Origin: Aeromonas jandaei
Lineage (GTDB): Bacteria; Pseudomonadota; Gammaproteobacteria; Enterobacterales; Aeromonadaceae
Assembly: GCF_037890695.1 (NCBI RefSeq)
Contig: NZ_CP149571.1
Span: 4,432,001 to 4,496,000 of the forward strand
Reading direction: 5' to 3'
DNA length: 64,000 nt
A program made the translations under genes and the position numbers. How positions within the stretch are numbered: the stretch's first letter is position 1; each line of letters opens with the position of its first letter. The notes under the pieces are model-generated. The model was not told the DNA's origin. It searched no databases and saw nothing but the letters and a program-made list of their open reading frames with translations. This document shows, piece after piece, positions 16,943 to 24,969 of the stretch.

Positions 16943-16967
16943 CCGGCCGCTTGCGGCCGGTTTTTTT
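16943..16967 (+). terminator. Porin terminator
   Basis: Stem CCGGCCGC / GCGGCCGG with a TT centre followed by seven T. Confidence 0.93.
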
Positions 16968-17065
16968 ATTGCGCCTTTTCAGCACCTTGCATATAACTAT
17001 CGAGCGGAGAGTTGCCAAGTGCCGCTATCTGCATACAAAAATGGTGCACAGAAGGACATTCACGG

Positions 17066-17701
17066 ATGAAACGACTGTTCTGGAACAAGGTCTGGTGGCA
17101 GATGTGGTTGATACTGTCGCTGCTGTTGGGAAGTCTCGGTTTTACCGCCCCCGCGCAGGCAAGCTGGGACAAGAGCCTCTACCGTCAGCTCGGCCTCGCC
17201 GGCAAACTCGATCAGCAAACCTTTCGCAAAGCGCTCAATAGCTACCAGAGCGTGCGCCATAAAAACAAATCCATTCTGACCATCATCGATTACAGCAAAC
17301 CATCTACTCTGCGCCGGCTGCTGGTCATCGATATGAAACGCTACAAACTGCTCTACTACACCTGGGTCAGCCACGGTCGCAACTCTGGCGAACTGGCTGC
17401 CCATCAATTCTCCAACCAGCCAAACTCGATGAAAAGCTCGCTCGGTGTCTATCGCACCGCCGAAACCTATCTTGGCAAGCATGGCTACTCACTACGGCTG
17501 GATGGTCTGACTCCGGGTCTGAACAGCAATGCCCGCAAGCGGGCCATCGTGGTGCATGGAGCGGACTATGCCAGCCCGCGCCATCTGCTCAAATATGACA
17601 AGCTGGGCAGAAGCTGGGGTTGCCCTGCCCTTCCCCAGGAGCAGGCCAGAGCCATCATAGATACCATCAAGGGGGGGAGCGTGATCTACGCTCACGGATA
17701 A
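17066..17701 (+). CDS. Murein L,D-transpeptidase-like protein (YkuD_2 type)
   Basis: A 211-residue exported protein: basic N-terminus, hydrophobic segment, cleavage after PAQA near residue 32. The catalytic-domain family is the 'murein L,D-transpeptidase catalytic domain' group: His164 in VVHGADYAS and Cys186 in RSWGCPALP form the expected His...Ser-x-Gly-Cys arrangement. It would act on peptidoglycan in the periplasm; whether it cross-links, anchors proteins or trims is not visible. Start at ATG 17066, with AAGGA about 9 bases upstream. Monocistronic, between two terminators. Confidence 0.82.
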   Translation: MKRLFWNKVWWQMWLILSLLLGSLGFTAPAQASWDKSLYRQLGLAGKLDQQTFRKALNSYQSVRHKNKSILTIIDYSKPSTLRRLLVIDMKRYKLLYYTWVSHGRNSGELAAHQFSNQPNSMKSSLGVYRTAETYLGKHGYSLRLDGLTPGLNSNARKRAIVVHGADYASPRHLLKYDKLGRSWGCPALPQEQARAIIDTIKGGSVIYAHG

Positions 17702-17702
17702 A

Positions 17703-17732
17703 GAAAAGGGCCAGCAATCGCTGGCCCTTTTC
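17703..17732. terminator. Bidirectional terminator
   Basis: 13-bp stem GAAAAGGGCCAGC / GCTGGCCCTTTTC with an AATC loop, between the convergent transpeptidase and universal stress protein genes. Confidence 0.88.
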
Positions 17733-17768
17733 TTGAACACTTGTTTTTAAATAACCGTACAGCTCGTT

Positions 17769-18200
17769 TTATTGGCGAACGACCAGCACCGGGCAAGGGG
17801 CATGACGTACCACAGATTCGGCAACGCTGCCCACCAGCAGGTGGCTGATGCCGGAGCGACCATGGCTCCCCATCACGATGAGATCCGCCTCATCATCATT
17901 GGCCTGAATGACAATCTCATCGGCCGCGCGGCCAAAACGGATGTCAAACGTGGCGGGAATCGGCAAGGTAGCCACCAGCTCCTTAAGCTGGGTTCTGGCC
18001 TGACGCTCCATCTCGTGAGTAATCTCGACAGCAGTCATGTGCAGGATCTTGTAGCTGTCAAAACCATGCAGTTGATCGACGACGTGAACCAGCTTTAACC
18101 GGGCGTCATGGCTTTGCGCCATGAATACGGCATAGTCGAGAACCGCTTTGGACATTTGAGAAAAGTCGACGGGACAAAGCAGTGTCTTGATCGATGGCAT
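17769..18200 (-). CDS. Universal stress protein (UspA family)
   Basis: A 143-residue single Usp domain. N-terminal strand IKTLLCPVDFSQ and the ATP-binding signature near the C-terminus (MGSHGRSGISHLLVGSVAESV in pattern: G-2x-G-9x-G-S) are both intact, so it probably binds ATP (UspFG/MJ0577 type) rather than being a non-binding UspA. Cytoplasmic stress-survival role is inferred from the family. Strong ribosome site (AGGAGA) before the ATG at 18200. Confidence 0.92.
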   Translation of the reverse strand: MPSIKTLLCPVDFSQMSKAVLDYAVFMAQSHDARLKLVHVVDQLHGFDSYKILHMTAVEITHEMERQARTQLKELVATLPIPATFDIRFGRAADEIVIQANDDEADLIVMGSHGRSGISHLLVGSVAESVVRHAPCPVLVVRQ

Positions 18201-18388
18201 AAGCAGTCTCCTCTACTGATTGGGGTGCTATTGAATCTCAACGAGATCATATCAACCCGACTGCAAATAACTCTCGACCCTGTCGCAAAACGAGCATTCA
18301 AAGGGATGGTTACCGCGACTCCCGGAGAGCGCATGGTGTAAAATAAGGTATCAACTCCCCCTTTTTAGCTGCCCTCGAGAGGCCGATT

Positions 18389-19135
18389 GTGACCATACTG
18401 CGTATCGGTTGTCTGTTGGTCTGTTATCTCTGCGCATCTCTCTTATGCCGCGCAGAATCACTCCACGTCTATTGCGACAACTGGCCCGGTTTCTGTCAAA
18501 CCGATGGACAAGGGTTCTACCTCGATTTGGTCAACAGCATCTATCAACCCCATGGTTACACCATCGTCCCCCATATTGTTCCCTACAAGCGGGCCCTCGC
18601 CATGGTGACCCGCAACAAGGGGGACATGGCACTGGGGGTCTATCAACATGAACTGGGTGATGTGCGTATGCCGGAATACCCAGATTCAGCGGACGATCTC
18701 TCTGTCATCATGCTCAAGCAGTGGCAGCCGAAATGGCAGGGGGAGCAGAGTCTGGCTGGCCAGCAGGTGTTATGGCAGCGGGGCTGGGCACTGGACAAAT
18801 ACATATCAGTACCCATGAACTGGCATGAAGTGGACAGCTACGAGATGGCCCTCCAGCTGCTCGAGAAGGAGCGCTATCGCTATTACATGACCGTCGGTGT
18901 GCTGCATGTCGCCAATCCGCCCCCCACCAGCATGAGCCGCATATTTTTGCGCTGGATCCCCACCTATCCTGTTTTTAGCGACAGCGAGCGAGGGGAAGCA
19001 CTGCAGCAGCTTTGGGATAGGGAGATGGTCAATCTGATCCGCAGCGGCGAGCTGGCCAATATATATCGGCGCCATCAGCTCTACGACTATTACCAGGGCT
19101 TTATCAAGGAGCAGGAAGCGAAGGCAGGGAAATAA
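18389..19135 (+). CDS. Periplasmic solute-binding protein, family 3-like
   Basis: A 248-residue exported protein. Signal peptide about residues 1-22, then a two-lobe binding fold (ESLHVYCDNWPGFCQTDGQGFYLDLVN; later VPYKRALAMVTRNKGDMALGVY) of the amino-acid/family 3 type. No transporter genes are adjacent; such orphan proteins in Aeromonas and Vibrio are often unassigned or act as sensors. The ligand-binding Arg/Asp pair typical of amino-acid binders is not clear, so substrate is unknown. Starts with GTG at 18389, with GAGAGG 7 bases upstream. Confidence 0.75.
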   Translation: MTILRIGCLLVCYLCASLLCRAESLHVYCDNWPGFCQTDGQGFYLDLVNSIYQPHGYTIVPHIVPYKRALAMVTRNKGDMALGVYQHELGDVRMPEYPDSADDLSVIMLKQWQPKWQGEQSLAGQQVLWQRGWALDKYISVPMNWHEVDSYEMALQLLEKERYRYYMTVGVLHVANPPPTSMSRIFLRWIPTYPVFSDSERGEALQQLWDREMVNLIRSGELANIYRRHQLYDYYQGFIKEQEAKAGK

Positions 19136-19230
19136 AGTAATGACAGATATAACTATATAAACGTCATGGTCAAGTCTTCAGCATGTTGGCCGATAGAGGG
19201 AGGTGCTTATCTATAAAAAAGAGTAAAAAC

Positions 19231-19593
19231 ATGCAGATATACATGCCTCCATCGGCCATAGGCCGTGCAGATCCGGCTGCCGGCAGCGATAAATCAGGTG
19301 AACCTCAAGGAAAAATCGCACAGCTGCAAGCCAAGGCCGCCAAGATTCAAAAACAGATCAATTCGCTTCTCAAGCCTGATGAAAATACCCTGAATGACAA
19401 AGAGTCCGCCAAATTGCGGCAAGACCAGATAAAGGTTCTGCAGCAACAACTGGCAATGATCATGGCTGAAATTGCTCGCCTGCAGGCTGATAAAGCCAAA
19501 GGAGACGAGCCTGCCCCCCAAGAGCAAGGGACACCTGCGGTAACCGATCGCACCACTCTGCCACTGAACAGCACCTTTACCATCAAGGTTTAG
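19231..19593 (+). CDS. FlxA-like coiled-coil protein
   Basis: A 120-residue protein with no signal peptide. Residues about 20-95 form a coiled coil rich in Lys, Gln and Leu (KIAQLQAKAAKIQKQINSLL, then IKVLQQQLAMIMAEIARLQ). The tail is Pro/Thr-rich and ends TFTIKV. The layout fits the FlxA-like family, whose E. coli member is flagellar-regulated; function unknown. An upstream in-frame ATG at 19183 is possible, but the sequence before 19231 is not protein-like and has no good ribosome site. Confidence 0.6.
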   Translation: MQIYMPPSAIGRADPAAGSDKSGEPQGKIAQLQAKAAKIQKQINSLLKPDENTLNDKESAKLRQDQIKVLQQQLAMIMAEIARLQADKAKGDEPAPQEQGTPAVTDRTTLPLNSTFTIKV

Positions 19594-19610
19594 CCAGCTA
19601 CAGCCCAGTC

Positions 19611-20063
19611 TCAGGACTTGCCATACCCCTTGGCCAACCGGTCATAGAGGATCACGTTGACCGATGCAGCCAGATTCATGCAGCCTTGGGTCGGCACATA
19701 AACCACATCTTTCACCGCGCCATAGAGGGCGGGATCGAGCGTGCCATCCTCCGGCCCGAAGATATAAAAAGCGCGCTCCGGATGGACATAGTCGGGGAGC
19801 GGCGTAGCGCCGTCGATCAGATCGACCACCACGGGAACACACCCTTCCGGCATGAATTGCAGCAGGTCATCCACCCCGAGCAACGGGATCTTCTCTACCA
19901 TCTGCTTGGTATCGGTGGCAAAGCGGCGCGCCAGCTCGAAGCGGTTGCCGGTGTAGTAGACCTCATCCACCCCGTAGCAACCCGCAGCCCGCATCACGGC
20001 ACCGACATTTTCCGGGGATTTGGGATTGACCAGCCCCACGCAGCAGAATGCTCTCTTTTCCAT
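19611..20063 (-). CDS. TrmH/SpoU-family RNA methyltransferase, short form
   Basis: A 150-residue knotted (SPOUT) methyltransferase. The three family motifs are visible: motif 1 around NPKSPENVGAVMRAAGCYG, motif 2 FIFGPED-like (AFYIFGPEDG), and motif 3 VPTQGCMNLAASVNVILYDR. No separate RNA-binding extension. It probably 2'-O-methylates a tRNA or rRNA ribose; target unknown. GAGGAG sits 5 bases before ATG 20063, which I prefer over the ATG 3 bases upstream. Confidence 0.85.
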   Translation of the reverse strand: MEKRAFCCVGLVNPKSPENVGAVMRAAGCYGVDEVYYTGNRFELARRFATDTKQMVEKIPLLGVDDLLQFMPEGCVPVVVDLIDGATPLPDYVHPERAFYIFGPEDGTLDPALYGAVKDVVYVPTQGCMNLAASVNVILYDRLAKGYGKS

Positions 20064-20215
20064 CATCTCTCCTCATCTTGCGGCGGCCATTATATGCCGC
20101 TGCGGGGTCATCGACCCGTTAAAAGTACCTCGCCAGGCTCAACGACTCGTCGCCCCATCACGGATGTCGATTTTTTGTGCGCAAGCCGACAAATTTTGTA
20201 CAAGTCGATAGCCAG

Positions 20216-20265
20216 CAAACGTTTCCCAGCAATAATAGACAAACGTTTGTAAATGGATGTTTGTC
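20216..20265 (+). promoter_or_regulatory. Paired palindromes before psuK, probable operator
   Basis: CAAACGTTTC (20216-20225) and the perfect palindrome CAAACGTTTG (20240-20249) are spaced 24 bases centre to centre. AGACAAAC (20236-20243) and GTTTGTCT (20258-20265) form a further inverted repeat that ends one base before the psuK ATG. A repressor bound here would cover the ribosome site and start. PsuK's own helix-turn-helix domain is a candidate. Confidence 0.55.
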
Positions 20266-20266
20266 T

Positions 20267-21358
20267 ATGACTGAGCGTGAACAAGAGATCCTCGCCCTGC
20301 TGCGTCAGGATCCCATGATTGCCCAGCAGGAGCTGGCCGATCGCCTCGGCATCAGCCGCTCTGCGCTGGCCAGCCACATCTCAAGCCTGATCCGGCAGGG
20401 GTATGTGCAAGGCAGAGGTTATGTACTGCGAGAGGGTCCCTACGTGGTGGTAATCGGCGGTGCCAATATGGATATTTGCGGCACCAGCCACGACAACCTG
20501 CTGCTCGGCGACTCCAATCCGGGCAAGGTGCGCACCTCGGCCGGTGGTGTTGGCCGCAATATCGCCGAGAATCTGGCGCGGCTCGGCAGTGATACCCGAC
20601 TGCTGACTGCAGTCGGCAACGACCAGTATGGTCACCATCTGCTGGAGGTAAGCCAGCGGGCCGGCGTCGATGTGCGCCAGACTCTGGTGCTCGATGGCCA
20701 CACCACCTCCTGTTACCTCAGCCTGCATGATGGCAGCGGCGAAATGAGCTGTGCCATCAATGACATGGCCATTATCGAGCAGCTCACTCCTGCCCGCCTT
20801 ACCCCGCTCGGCGGCTTTCTCGGCGGTGCCCGGCTCTGGGTGCTCGACACCAATCTGGCCATCCATACCCTCGACTGGCTGTTTGAACGGCAGGGTGATC
20901 ACGCCATCTTTGTCGATACCGTTTCGGTGGCCAAGGTGGAGAAGATCCGCCCCTGGCTCAGCAAGATCCACACCCTCAAACCCAATCGCAGCGAGGCTGA
21001 GCAGCTGTGCGGCATGACCATCGCCGGGCCCGAAACCTGGCCCATGGTAGCCGCCTGGTTCCACCGCGCCGGGGTCAAGCGACTGTTCCTCAGTCTGGGT
21101 GAACAGGGGCTCTTCTACAGCGATGGCGAGCAGCAGGGCCACCTGCCGGTGCTGGGCAGTCCGGTGCTCAACGTCACCGGCGGCGGGGATGCCTTTATGG
21201 CTGGCCTCGCCCACGCCTGGCTGCAAGAGCTCGACATTGCCCAAACCACCCGCTTTGCCCTGGGCTGCGCCGCCCTCACCGTCAATTGTTCCGATACCGT
21301 TTTTTCCGGTCTGAGCAAGACCGCCGTTGACCGCATACTGGAGGAGTACTCATGCTGA
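20267..21358 (+). CDS. psuK: Pseudouridine kinase with N-terminal helix-turn-helix
   Basis: A 363-residue fusion. Residues 1-50 form a winged helix-turn-helix (EREQEILALLRQDPMIAQQE, then LGISRSALASHISSLIRQG). Residues 57-363 are a PfkB-family sugar kinase: NIAENLARLG after the GGVGR turn, and the catalytic TGGGDAF with Asp308. Its partner psuG directly overlaps, so the product is pseudouridine kinase, which makes pseudouridine 5'-phosphate. E. coli PsuK lacks the DNA-binding part. The start at 20267 (GGAT upstream) is favoured because a helix-turn-helix begins at once. The fusion and the palindromes upstream suggest self-regulation. Confidence 0.88.
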   Translation: MTEREQEILALLRQDPMIAQQELADRLGISRSALASHISSLIRQGYVQGRGYVLREGPYVVVIGGANMDICGTSHDNLLLGDSNPGKVRTSAGGVGRNIAENLARLGSDTRLLTAVGNDQYGHHLLEVSQRAGVDVRQTLVLDGHTTSCYLSLHDGSGEMSCAINDMAIIEQLTPARLTPLGGFLGGARLWVLDTNLAIHTLDWLFERQGDHAIFVDTVSVAKVEKIRPWLSKIHTLKPNRSEAEQLCGMTIAGPETWPMVAAWFHRAGVKRLFLSLGEQGLFYSDGEQQGHLPVLGSPVLNVTGGGDAFMAGLAHAWLQELDIAQTTRFALGCAALTVNCSDTVFSGLSKTAVDRILEEYSC

Positions 21359-22260
21359 ACGCTTACCTCGATATCCAACCGGAAGTTGCTGCCGCACTGG
21401 CCGCCGGCAAACCGGTGGTCGCCCTCGAATCCACCATCATCTCCCACGGCATGCCCTATCCGCAGAATGTGGAGACGGCCCGTCAGGTTGAACAGGTGGT
21501 GCGCGATAACGGCGCCATTCCGGCGACCATCGCCATCCTCGACGGCCGCCTCAAGGTGGGTCTGGATGCCGGTGCGCTGGAAGCGCTGGGCCGTGCTGGC
21601 CACAGCGTGACCAAGTGCAGCCGGCGCGACATTCCGTTCGTACTGGCGCGCAAGGGGATGGGAGCCACCACGGTCGCCTCCACCATGATCATCGCCGCCA
21701 TGGCGGGGATCCGGGTCTTTGCCACCGGTGGCATTGGCGGGGTACATCGCGGCGCGCAGGAGACCTTCGATATCTCGGCCGATCTGCAGGAGCTGGCGCA
21801 AACGCCGGTGGCCGTAGTCTGTGCGGGGGCCAAATCAATTCTAGATATCGGGCTGACGCTGGAGTATCTGGAGACCCAGGGCGTACCGGTGATCGGCTAT
21901 CAGACCGAAGAGTTGCCCGCCTTCTACACTCGCGAGAGCGGCTTCAAGGTTGATTATCGACTGGAGAGTCCGGCAGCCATCGCCGAGGCGCTGCGCCTCA
22001 AGTGGGAGCTGGGACTGGCGGGCGGCGCCGTGGTGGCCAATCCCATCCCGACCGCACACGCCATGCCTAAAGCCGATATCGACGCGGCCATAGCCCGGGC
22101 GCTCCATGAAGCGGACGAGCAGGGGATCAAGGGCAAGGCGTCGACCCCCTTCCTGCTGGCTCGCGTCTGCGAGCTGACTGGCGGCAACTCGCTCGCAGCC
22201 AACATCCAGCTGGTACTTAACAACGCGGCGCTCGGAGCCCGCATCGCAGCCGCGCTGTAA
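21352..22260 (+). CDS. psuG: Pseudouridine-5'-phosphate glycosidase
   Basis: A 302-residue enzyme that splits pseudouridine 5'-phosphate into ribose 5-phosphate and uracil. Characteristic blocks: VALESTIISHGMPYPQN, CSRRDIPFVLARKGMGATTV, the GGIGGVHRGA phosphate loop, and AGAKSILDIGLTLEYLET, where Lys161 corresponds to the catalytic Lys166 of the E. coli enzyme. The ATG overlaps the last 7 bases of psuK, so the two are translationally coupled. No psuT-type transporter is adjacent. Confidence 0.96.
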   Translation: MLNAYLDIQPEVAAALAAGKPVVALESTIISHGMPYPQNVETARQVEQVVRDNGAIPATIAILDGRLKVGLDAGALEALGRAGHSVTKCSRRDIPFVLARKGMGATTVASTMIIAAMAGIRVFATGGIGGVHRGAQETFDISADLQELAQTPVAVVCAGAKSILDIGLTLEYLETQGVPVIGYQTEELPAFYTRESGFKVDYRLESPAAIAEALRLKWELGLAGGAVVANPIPTAHAMPKADIDAAIARALHEADEQGIKGKASTPFLLARVCELTGGNSLAANIQLVLNNAALGARIAAAL

Positions 22261-22276
22261 TCAAGCGCAAATGAAA

Positions 22277-22296
22277 GGAGGGCCTGTTGGCCCTCC
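22277..22296 (+). terminator. Hairpin after psuG
   Basis: Stem GGAGGGCC / GGCCCTCC with TGTT loop, 16 bases after the stop; only a weak T tract (TGTTAT) follows. Confidence 0.6.
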
Positions 22297-22301
22297 TGTT
22301 A

Positions 22302-22514
22302 TCACATGTTTTTGATCTCGTTGCCGATACCCTTGACGGTATCGCGCGTGCCGTGACCTATCTCTTTGGTCACATCACGGGTCGTATGACCGATCTCCCG
22401 GGTGACATCACGAGAGGTATGGCCAATCGTTCGACCAACCCCCTTCATCTCGGCACACCCCGTCAGCAGCACGCCCGCAATCAGCAGAACGCATTTCATC
22501 TGTATTGTGCTCAT
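22302..22514 (-). CDS. Small lipoprotein with 11-residue repeats
   Basis: A 70-residue lipoprotein. The signal peptide has lipobox LTGC, Cys at residue 20. The mature part is almost only an 11-residue repeat: GHTSRDVTREI, GHTTRDVTKEI, GHGTRDTVKGI, then GNEIKN, preceded by a partial GVGRTI. This 11-mer periodicity favours an amphipathic helix lying on a membrane or self-associating. Start at ATG 22514, with GGGAG 7 bases upstream; an internal ATG lies 5 codons on. It begins 20 bases after the methyltransferase stop on the same strand, so it is probably the third gene of the leftward APE arm. No named family. Confidence 0.72.
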   Translation of the reverse strand: MSTIQMKCVLLIAGVLLTGCAEMKGVGRTIGHTSRDVTREIGHTTRDVTKEIGHGTRDTVKGIGNEIKNM

Positions 22515-22533
22515 GTCACGTCTCCCGGCGTTA

Positions 22534-23595
22534 TCACAGTGGCCTGGCAACCAGCAGGGTATGGCCCGGTCCCGGAATGTCGTGATCCTCCTCGACATGG
22601 AACTCGGCCTCGCGCAGACACTGGTACAACTCCTTGGAGTGGTAGAAGCGACTATTACCATTGGCCAGACAGGTAAAGTAGAGAGAGGTGGCGTTGAGGC
22701 TGAAACTCGCTGCCTCAAACGGCTGCCGATCCCAGAACAGCTCCAGAATGCACAACCTGGCCCCCTCCTTCATGCTGCTTCTGATCCGCCGCAGCATGGC
22801 CACAATCTCGTCATGGCTGAAGCAGTCGAGAAACTGGCTCATCCACCAGATGTCCGCCTCACCGGGCAACGCTTGCTCCGACAGCAGGTTGACAGGATAA
22901 CCCTGAACCCGCTCGGCAAGCCCCGCGGCCCGGATCTGCTCGCTGGCCATGGCAATCTGCTCGGGCAGATCGAGAATGGTCACCTGCAGTTCGGGACTGC
23001 GCCGGGCGCACGAGATGGCCCACTTGCCGGTATTGCCCCCCAGATCGTAGAGGTGGCGCGGCTCGTATCCAAGCACCAGATCCTGCGCCTGCTTGAACGC
23101 CCAGTCCGAATAGAAGTGATCGAAACGAAACCAGCTGCTTCGCGCAGGCTCAGGCAGATCCTTGAGATGGGCATAGAGATTTGACCAGTCGCCAAACTCC
23201 TTGAGCCCGGCAGGCGTGCCACTTTCTATGGCCTGCTGCAGGTGGGCAAGGGGCTTGTAACAGACGTGCTGGACAAAATCCATGTTGACCCGGGTCATGG
23301 GGTCGCTCAGCAGATAGTGACCCACCTTGTCCAGCAGGTAGCACTCCCCGTTGAGGTGGCAGATGCCGCCCCCCAGCCCCATGTCGAGCAGCACGCTGAC
23401 CGCATACTCGGTCAAGCCGGTCGCCTCGGCGATCTGCGCCGCGGTCGCCCCTTGCCGCTCTTTGGCAAGAAACGCCAGAATGCCGAACTCACGCAAGCTC
23501 CAGGCTGCCTGAAACAGCATGGGAGCAAAAGCGATCCGCTGGGCCTGACTGATGGCATCCAGTGCGTTATGACGATCCGCCTGATAGTGATTCAA
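22534..23595 (-). CDS. apeB: SAM-dependent O-methyltransferase of the APE locus
   Basis: A 353-residue enzyme of the plant-type/polyketide O-methyltransferase group. The N-terminal half is a winged helix dimerisation region (AAQIAEATGLTEYAVSVLLD); the C-terminal Rossmann fold has motif I LYDLGGNTGKWA and motif II VTILDLPEQI. In APE pathways a methyltransferase of this kind is thought to methylate the aryl head. It starts with the rare TTG at 23595, 12 bases after apeA; AAGG lies about 10 bases upstream. The symbol follows the E. coli/Xenorhabdus lettering apeA-R as I recall it, assigned by gene order. Confidence 0.85.
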   Translation of the reverse strand: MNHYQADRHNALDAISQAQRIAFAPMLFQAAWSLREFGILAFLAKERQGATAAQIAEATGLTEYAVSVLLDMGLGGGICHLNGECYLLDKVGHYLLSDPMTRVNMDFVQHVCYKPLAHLQQAIESGTPAGLKEFGDWSNLYAHLKDLPEPARSSWFRFDHFYSDWAFKQAQDLVLGYEPRHLYDLGGNTGKWAISCARRSPELQVTILDLPEQIAMASEQIRAAGLAERVQGYPVNLLSEQALPGEADIWWMSQFLDCFSHDEIVAMLRRIRSSMKEGARLCILELFWDRQPFEAASFSLNATSLYFTCLANGNSRFYHSKELYQCLREAEFHVEEDHDIPGPGHTLLVARPL

Positions 23596-23607
23596 GAGAC
23601 ACCGACC

Positions 23608-24003
23608 TTACTTGCTGCTGCTGGCGCGATTCAATTCGATTTGAATTGCTTCGTTCAGCCCGGCAATCCAGCGGTTGTAATTGCGGTGGATTTTTCCTTT
23701 ACCCTTGTCATCCAAATTGACGCTGCTCACATAATTAATGGAGTAGTTAACGGTGTTATAAGGAATGCTGATATTGGCCTGATGTTGGCGAACCTGAATA
23801 TGGCCAGTAATTAACCCGGGCTGATCTTCACGCATTACCCACTTTTTACTAACACCGGCATTAATAATGGCGCGAGAAACATCCTTTTCACTCAGATTGG
23901 CCGGAACCAGACTATTGGTCATATTCATGACCGGCTGGGAAGTGGAGCAACCGGCAACCAACAGCAGTGTTAATGCGCTGATAATAATTTTGAGCATTTT
24001 CAT
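23608..24003 (-). CDS. apeA: APE-locus lipoprotein
   Basis: A 131-residue lipoprotein: signal peptide ending LLVAGC then Ser, Cys at about residue 19. The mature protein is mixed alpha/beta with no catalytic motif (VSRAIINAGVSKKWVMRED, then the C-terminal YNRWIAGLNEAIQIELNR). A gene like this opens the leftward arm of APE clusters, hence the symbol by position. Probably in the periplasm or outer membrane, perhaps handling the lipid-linked polyene; that is inference. ATG 24003 has AAAGGG 8 bases upstream. Followed by the methyltransferase in the same transcript. Confidence 0.7.
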   Translation of the reverse strand: MKMLKIIISALTLLLVAGCSTSQPVMNMTNSLVPANLSEKDVSRAIINAGVSKKWVMREDQPGLITGHIQVRQHQANISIPYNTVNYSINYVSSVNLDDKGKGKIHRNYNRWIAGLNEAIQIELNRASSSK

Positions 24004-24255
24004 TTTTGTAACCCTTTGTAATTGGAACCTGTCAAAGCCGACCCAATGAGACAATAAAATGTGTGCCCTTTCAATAAATAAAGGTGGCGCCGAATAGGTT
24101 CTCCATACTTGCTGCCCCCGTCACTGCTTGTCTCTGTTCTTGCAGTAAAATGATGGTACTATGCACATCTTATTCAAAATCCTTAACTGGAGCTGAATCG
24201 GCTCTGCAAGCTTGGTCGTGTCTCCCTGTTAGCATCATCCTCTCAAGGTCGTTTC
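24004..24255. promoter_or_regulatory. Divergent promoter region of the APE locus
   Basis: 252 bases between the leftward apeA and the rightward apeC. Both transcripts must start here. It is AT-richer than the genes on either side. I see no dominant palindrome or clear sigma-70 pair that I would assign. Confidence 0.45.
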
Positions 24256-24969
24256 GTGTACAAGAATTCCTCTTTTTCCATCGTTGAAAGCTGCGCGCTG
24301 GCGCCGGGGCTCACCACCCGGGAGCAGTGGCAAGGCTGGGCGAAAGAGGGGATCTGGCCAACGCAATCGCCTCTAGCAACGCCTCACATCCCCATGATGG
24401 TGGCACGCCGGATGAGCCTGGGTAGCCGCCTTGCGGTAGAAGTGGCCCTCGACATGATGTCGCGCCATACGGTAGAGGGCGCCGTGTTTGCCAGCCGCCA
24501 CGGGGAGCTGGATCGATCCATTGGCCTGCTGACGGCACTGGCACAGGCACGCAGCCTCTCCCCCACCGATTTCTCCCAGTCAGTACACAACACCGCAGCC
24601 GGGCTGACCTCCATTCAGGGCAAGCAGCCCATCCCCATGAGTTCGCTGGCAGCGGGGAGCGGTACCTTTGCCGCGGCCCTGCAGGAAGCCATCGGCATGC
24701 TCGCCGACGGTATGGACCGGGTACTGGTGGTGGCCTTTGAGGGGACGCTGCCGGCATTTAGCCAACCCTGGCTCGGTGATGAACCGCCGCCCCATGCGGT
24801 GGCGCTGTTGCTGAACCGGGGTGATGAGTGGCAGGGGAGTGCGCTGGCGACGGACGCTGGCGCAACTGGCAAGGGCGGCGCGCTCGCTTGCTGGCGCGCC
24901 TTGCTGACCGACACACCGCAATTTCGGATCTCCGACGGGCGCAGGGAGTGGCTATGGCAGCGCAATTGA
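24256..24969 (+). CDS. apeC: APE chain-length factor (ketosynthase-like, no active Cys)
   Basis: A 237-residue protein resembling the N-terminal half of a ketosynthase (ketoacyl-synthase type 2 domain). Where an active ketosynthase has its Cys, the sequence reads QSVHNTAAGLTSIQ (about 108-121), so it is not itself a condensing enzyme. This matches the chain-length factor that pairs with ApeO in APE synthesis. Start is GTG at 24256. First gene of the rightward operon; its end overlaps the next gene by 16 bases. Confidence 0.85.
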   Translation: MYKNSSFSIVESCALAPGLTTREQWQGWAKEGIWPTQSPLATPHIPMMVARRMSLGSRLAVEVALDMMSRHTVEGAVFASRHGELDRSIGLLTALAQARSLSPTDFSQSVHNTAAGLTSIQGKQPIPMSSLAAGSGTFAAALQEAIGMLADGMDRVLVVAFEGTLPAFSQPWLGDEPPPHAVALLLNRGDEWQGSALATDAGATGKGGALACWRALLTDTPQFRISDGRREWLWQRN

